A stretch of 64,000 bases of DNA from Yarrowia lipolytica (taxonomy: Eukaryota > Ascomycota > Dipodascomycetes > Dipodascales). The stretch is taken from NCBI RefSeq assembly GCF_001761485.1, contig NC_090772.1, positions 434,001 through 498,000 of the forward strand, given 5' to 3'. The stretch's first letter is position 1. Each line of letters starts with the position of its first letter. The notes beneath the pieces are model-generated. The model did no database searches and was not told where the DNA came from. It was given only the letters and a program-made list of their open reading frames with translations. The position numbers and the translations under genes are program-made. Below are positions 61,164 to 64,000 of the stretch, piece by piece.

Positions 61164-61332
61164 AGCCTCATAAGACTAAATATTTAAGATCTTGATACCC
61201 GAATACTGTATATACTGAGCATGCCCTCCCCTTGGAGCTGTAAAGACGATCATATGGTGAGAACATTTCCAACCAAGCTATTGTCTAAAGCAAAGTATGT
61301 ACATTATGTACAGTATGTACTCCGTGAGAAAA

Positions 61333-61482
61333 TTCACCTGGGAAGGTGTCCGACTCCGATGGATCGGCACTCTTCATACTGTCATCTTCAATGGTGAACT
61401 TGAGGGATAAGAGCACATTACTCTGTGCAACAGTTAAGATCTTACTCTCTCCAAGATCAACTTCAATCTGGTACGGGGCCCA
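61333..61482 (-). other. coding-like relic upstream of BTB relic 2
   Basis: A 50-codon frame without an ATG reads WAPYQIEVDLGESKILTVAQ and continues with KFTIEDDSMKSADPSESDTF. Composition is protein-like. It is preceded by a stop and followed by GGTGAATTTTC, a weak donor-like sequence. It may be an exon or a fragment of the same decayed gene. Family not recognised. Confidence 0.35.
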
Positions 61483-62205
61483 CTAAATTGGAGTATTCCT
61501 TTGGGATACTTGTAAACTGTCGTCAGGTAAGGGTAGTCTGGTCTCACTTCTGATTTAAATTGGTTTTCGATGGTTCTGTAGATCGGAAGAGCGGTTCAGC
61601 ATATATATATAATATATATATATATATATTACAGCAAGCATTATCGGGGACTGTTCTTTGTTTAGCCTGCGTAGGGAACTCATGGGCCTTGTCAGCAGGA
61701 AGCAGGTGGTATTTACTTGTTACAGGTCTTAATATACCTCTTTCTCATCAGAGCAAATGTTCAGTTTAGTTTCTTCGTTGCAGCTTTCGTCTTGTTGGAT
61801 CTGTGGGCCACACAAGGCGTCAGATTCCTCTCGTCCAAGTTCAAGTACTGTACTGTACTTCTCTACTAGCTCTTTTATAAATTTTATAACTATCTCATTC
61901 CTGACCAAGTATTATACTGTAGTCCTCCAGTAATTTTATAAATATCAACTATTTCTTCTAACTATTTCTTCCATGATTGAGCCCCGATTGGCCAGAACAT
62001 GTCTCAAAAATGTGGTGGAAACGATGAAATTTACATTCAATCAAGTCAATAAGCAGAAATTGAGACAATCCCAACCGATTATCCCTTAGTACTTGCCACA
62101 CAGAGATGTTATCTGAATGACACCCATGTCCCCCACCTCACCCCACGCTCACATATCAGCAGCACTATCAAAGGCTAAATATTTCACTTCTCCAAAACCA
62201 CCATT
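61483..62205. other. intergenic, methyltransferase promoter
   Basis: A TA repeat at 61601-61629 and an A/C-rich leader before 62206. No gene. Confidence 0.5.
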
Positions 62206-63096
62206 ATGACCGAACCCGACCCTCCGCAATTGTACACAAAGCCGTCTGCAGACGAGCTGATCACTCTTCTCGAGAAGCATAGCCAAAATGTGATCCACAA
62301 CTTTGAGAGCGGCGTGTCAAACGACCCCCATAATTTCTACCAGTGGCTCACGACATTATGTGCCTCTCCTCTGGCATGGATTGAAGACGAGGATCAGCGA
62401 GACGAAATCTGGCAAAAAGCCGCTCAACGCATCGCCGAACGCTCCGGTCGAACTGCCAACCCCAAAATGCTGCGCAAAATCGAAATCGACACACTTCCCA
62501 CCATTTCCCTGGTAGAGCCGCCTCTCACGGGCGACTTTCTCGGTCTAAAAACCTGGGGCTCGAGCTTCGTATTGTCTCAAATCTTCGTATCAACTCCTGA
62601 TTTGCTGAAGGACACAGTCCTGGAGCTAGGATCCGGCACGGGGCTCTGTGGCATTGCTACATCTCTACTTGGTCACCCTACCATCGCTACTGATCTACCC
62701 GAAATCGTTGGGAACCTCGAAACCAACTTTGTCGAAAACAAAATTGAAAACTTCAAGACCCGTACACTTGATTGGACTAACCCTGGTTCGTTCTTGGAGG
62801 ACGAAACAACCCCAAACAAGTACACTACAGTTGTGCTGGCAGACCCAGTATACTCTGAGAACCACCCTCCGTGGATCAGAGACATGCTCGAGCAGTTTCT
62901 GGACAGAAAGAGCGACTCTAGAGCTGTTATCTGTGTTCCTCTGCGACGCAAGTTCGATGAGGTGCGAGAACAGCTCTGGAAGCTGCTGGATGAAGCTGGT
63001 TTCATTAGAGTGAGAGGAGGAGAAGTCGACGACAAGGATGAATTTGGACATATGGTGTACACCTGGGGCGAGTGGAAGTGGAGGGATATTGTTTGA
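62206..63096 (+). CDS. family-16 protein methyltransferase, EFM2-like
   Basis: 296 residues. The SAM-binding motif I is VLELGSGTGLCGIATSLLG near residues 139-157. Post-I is ATDLPEIVGNLETN. The segment GLKTWGSSFVLSQIF just before is the WGS block of family 16, and ADPVY (about 215) is the D-x-x-Y motif of family-16 lysine methyltransferases. The N-terminal 100 residues, with FYQWLTTLC and WIEDEDQRDEIW, recall Efm2/FAM86-type enzymes that methylate elongation factors. The exact substrate is not fixed by the sequence. The first ATG, 62206, in CACCATTATG, was taken. A single exon. Confidence 0.78.
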   Translation: MTEPDPPQLYTKPSADELITLLEKHSQNVIHNFESGVSNDPHNFYQWLTTLCASPLAWIEDEDQRDEIWQKAAQRIAERSGRTANPKMLRKIEIDTLPTISLVEPPLTGDFLGLKTWGSSFVLSQIFVSTPDLLKDTVLELGSGTGLCGIATSLLGHPTIATDLPEIVGNLETNFVENKIENFKTRTLDWTNPGSFLEDETTPNKYTTVVLADPVYSENHPPWIRDMLEQFLDRKSDSRAVICVPLRRKFDEVREQLWKLLDEAGFIRVRGGEVDDKDEFGHMVYTWGEWKWRDIV

Positions 63097-63766
63097 GTCC
63101 GAAGACTAGCGTTCTGGTACAGTATACTTGGGGTTTACACCCTCATGTAGACGTTGTAAATATAAGTACCGATTTCGGCGTAGGTGTCATTGATTTGGTA
63201 CAAGTGGAATGTACTGATTTCTGTAGTTGGGTGTAGGAGTGTACTTTTAGTGTATGTAAATGCTTACCAGATACATATTTATGAGACTTCATTTTAAATT
63301 GAATATTAAATCCAGGAAGTTGATTAAAATACCACTACAGCACATATGTACAGTACGAGTACTTGTATCTGAATGATCAGAATGTAGGACTTTCTACTGC
63401 TTGTGAGTCCTCATACACCTGTCACCAGTTTTAGCGCCCAAGGCTTGTATTCATTTTCAGTTTTTTCCTTTTTCTTTCTTTTTTTTTAATTCTAGGAAAA
63501 TACATTTCAGGGCATGTACATCAATTTAAACTTCGAGTCTGAAATACATAAATGATCCAATATTAGTACCGGTTGCTCTCGATAATATTGTTTAAAGTAG
63601 CCATCGTTAACGTCCAGGGCCAGAATAAGTGTTCAAACTTGTCCCATCTCCATATCACAACCGCTTCCTCGCCAAAATTGCCCTCTTCTATTTAAGATTT
63701 GATCACGTGACTTTTTCCTTCCTTTGCATTCAGATTAGAAAAACAAGGTTTAGCCGACACAATCCC
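63097..63766. other. intergenic before tRNA-Thr
   Basis: No gene. A CACGTG box lies at 63714, 53 bases upstream of the tRNA. T-rich stretch at 63460-63490. Confidence 0.5.
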
Positions 63767-63838
63767 GCCCTCTTAGCTCAGGGGTAGAGCGTTGCACTCG
63801 TAATGCAAAGGCCACTAGTTCAATTCTGGTAGTGGGCA
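63767..63838 (+). tRNA. tRNA-Thr(CGU)
   Basis: GCCCTCT (63767-63773) pairs with AGTGGGC (63831-63837) apart from a T-T mismatch at 5-68; the discriminator is A. The D-arm is GCTC/GAGC with GG in the loop. The anticodon stem TTGCA/TGCAA holds loop CTCGTAA, so the anticodon is CGT, for threonine ACG. The T-arm is ACTAG-TTCAATT-CTGGT. Length 72, no intron. Confidence 0.92.
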
Positions 63839-63843
63839 AATTG

Positions 63844-63851
63844 TTTTTTTT
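63844..63851 (+). terminator. Pol III terminator of tRNA-Thr
   Basis: Eight T in a row start 6 bases after the tRNA end. Confidence 0.85.
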
Positions 63852-63878
63852 CCCGCTCGTGTTAAGGCAGATATTGCA

Positions 63879-63971
63879 ATGGCTGCGGACTCATTGTTTT
63901 TGGTGGCAGCATGCCTGGTTGATTTATTCCTGTGCTTCTTCTTGTGTTGTGTACGTACTCAATTAACCTAG
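63879..63971 (+). CDS. short hydrophobic ORF, perhaps first exon
   Basis: A 30-residue ORF starts MAADSLFLVAACLVDLFLCF and is almost all hydrophobic. After 24 codons comes GTACGT, a possible donor, and the window ends soon after. It may be the first exon of a membrane protein gene or a chance ORF. Confidence 0.2.
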   Translation: MAADSLFLVAACLVDLFLCFFLCCVRTQLT

Positions 63972-64000
63972 CATATCCTTCAGAGACTTTTCCTTCTTTC

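Overview
The window is nuclear DNA of an ascomycete yeast and fits Yarrowia lipolytica or a very close relative. Reasons: a yeast-type U2 snRNA gene; introns that open with GTGAGT and close with TACTAAC placed only a few bases before CAG; an intron-bearing tRNA-Leu; single-exon genes spaced far apart; ATG contexts such as CACAATG and CACCATG; TCACGTGA and GTACTTGTAC-like words scattered between genes; and a two-ORF, L1-like LINE that resembles the Ylli element of this species. The species name is an inference from these traits and from memory, not from a search.

Layout. 1-5 kb: the 3' end of an acidic protein gene, a GNAT acetyltransferase, tRNA-Leu(AAG) with an 18-nt intron, and TAF12 (TFIID/SAGA) with a very long Gln/Gly-rich leader. 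6-10 kb: the OLA1 P-loop ATPase and the APC/C activator CDC20. 10-15 kb: a gene-poor stretch that holds the U2 snRNA gene at about 11631. 15-19 kb: a large PP2C-like protein with two altered metal-site residues, then SNF4 (AMPK gamma). 20.9-23.5 kb: two divergent small heat-shock proteins. 23.7-30.2 kb: an apparently whole LINE with both ORFs open and a poly(A) tail, plus a possible third basic ORF.

30.9-45.9 kb: a decayed BTB/BACK gene, GID7, an F-box protein, a bHLH regulator, an unrecognised low-complexity protein, an F-box-like relic and ATG22. 47.9-51.4 kb: an unrecognised membrane-anchored protein and a C48 (NEDD8-type) protease. 53-64 kb: a possible small membrane protein, GLN4 (glutaminyl-tRNA synthetase), the two-exon MOH1/Yippee gene, a second decayed BTB/BACK gene, a family-16 protein methyltransferase of EFM2 type and tRNA-Thr(CGU).

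Most genes are unlinked housekeeping functions. Two loose themes appear: carbon-source and energy control (SNF4, GID7, MOH1), and ubiquitin-type control (CDC20, GID7, the F-box protein, the C48 protease, the BTB and F-box relics). Physical clustering is not tight enough to call either an operon-like unit. Several genes are not visible as simple ORFs: U2, both tRNAs, the spliced MOH1 gene and the pseudogenes. Several open frames also extend upstream of the first ATG without a start codon; the first ATG was used for those.
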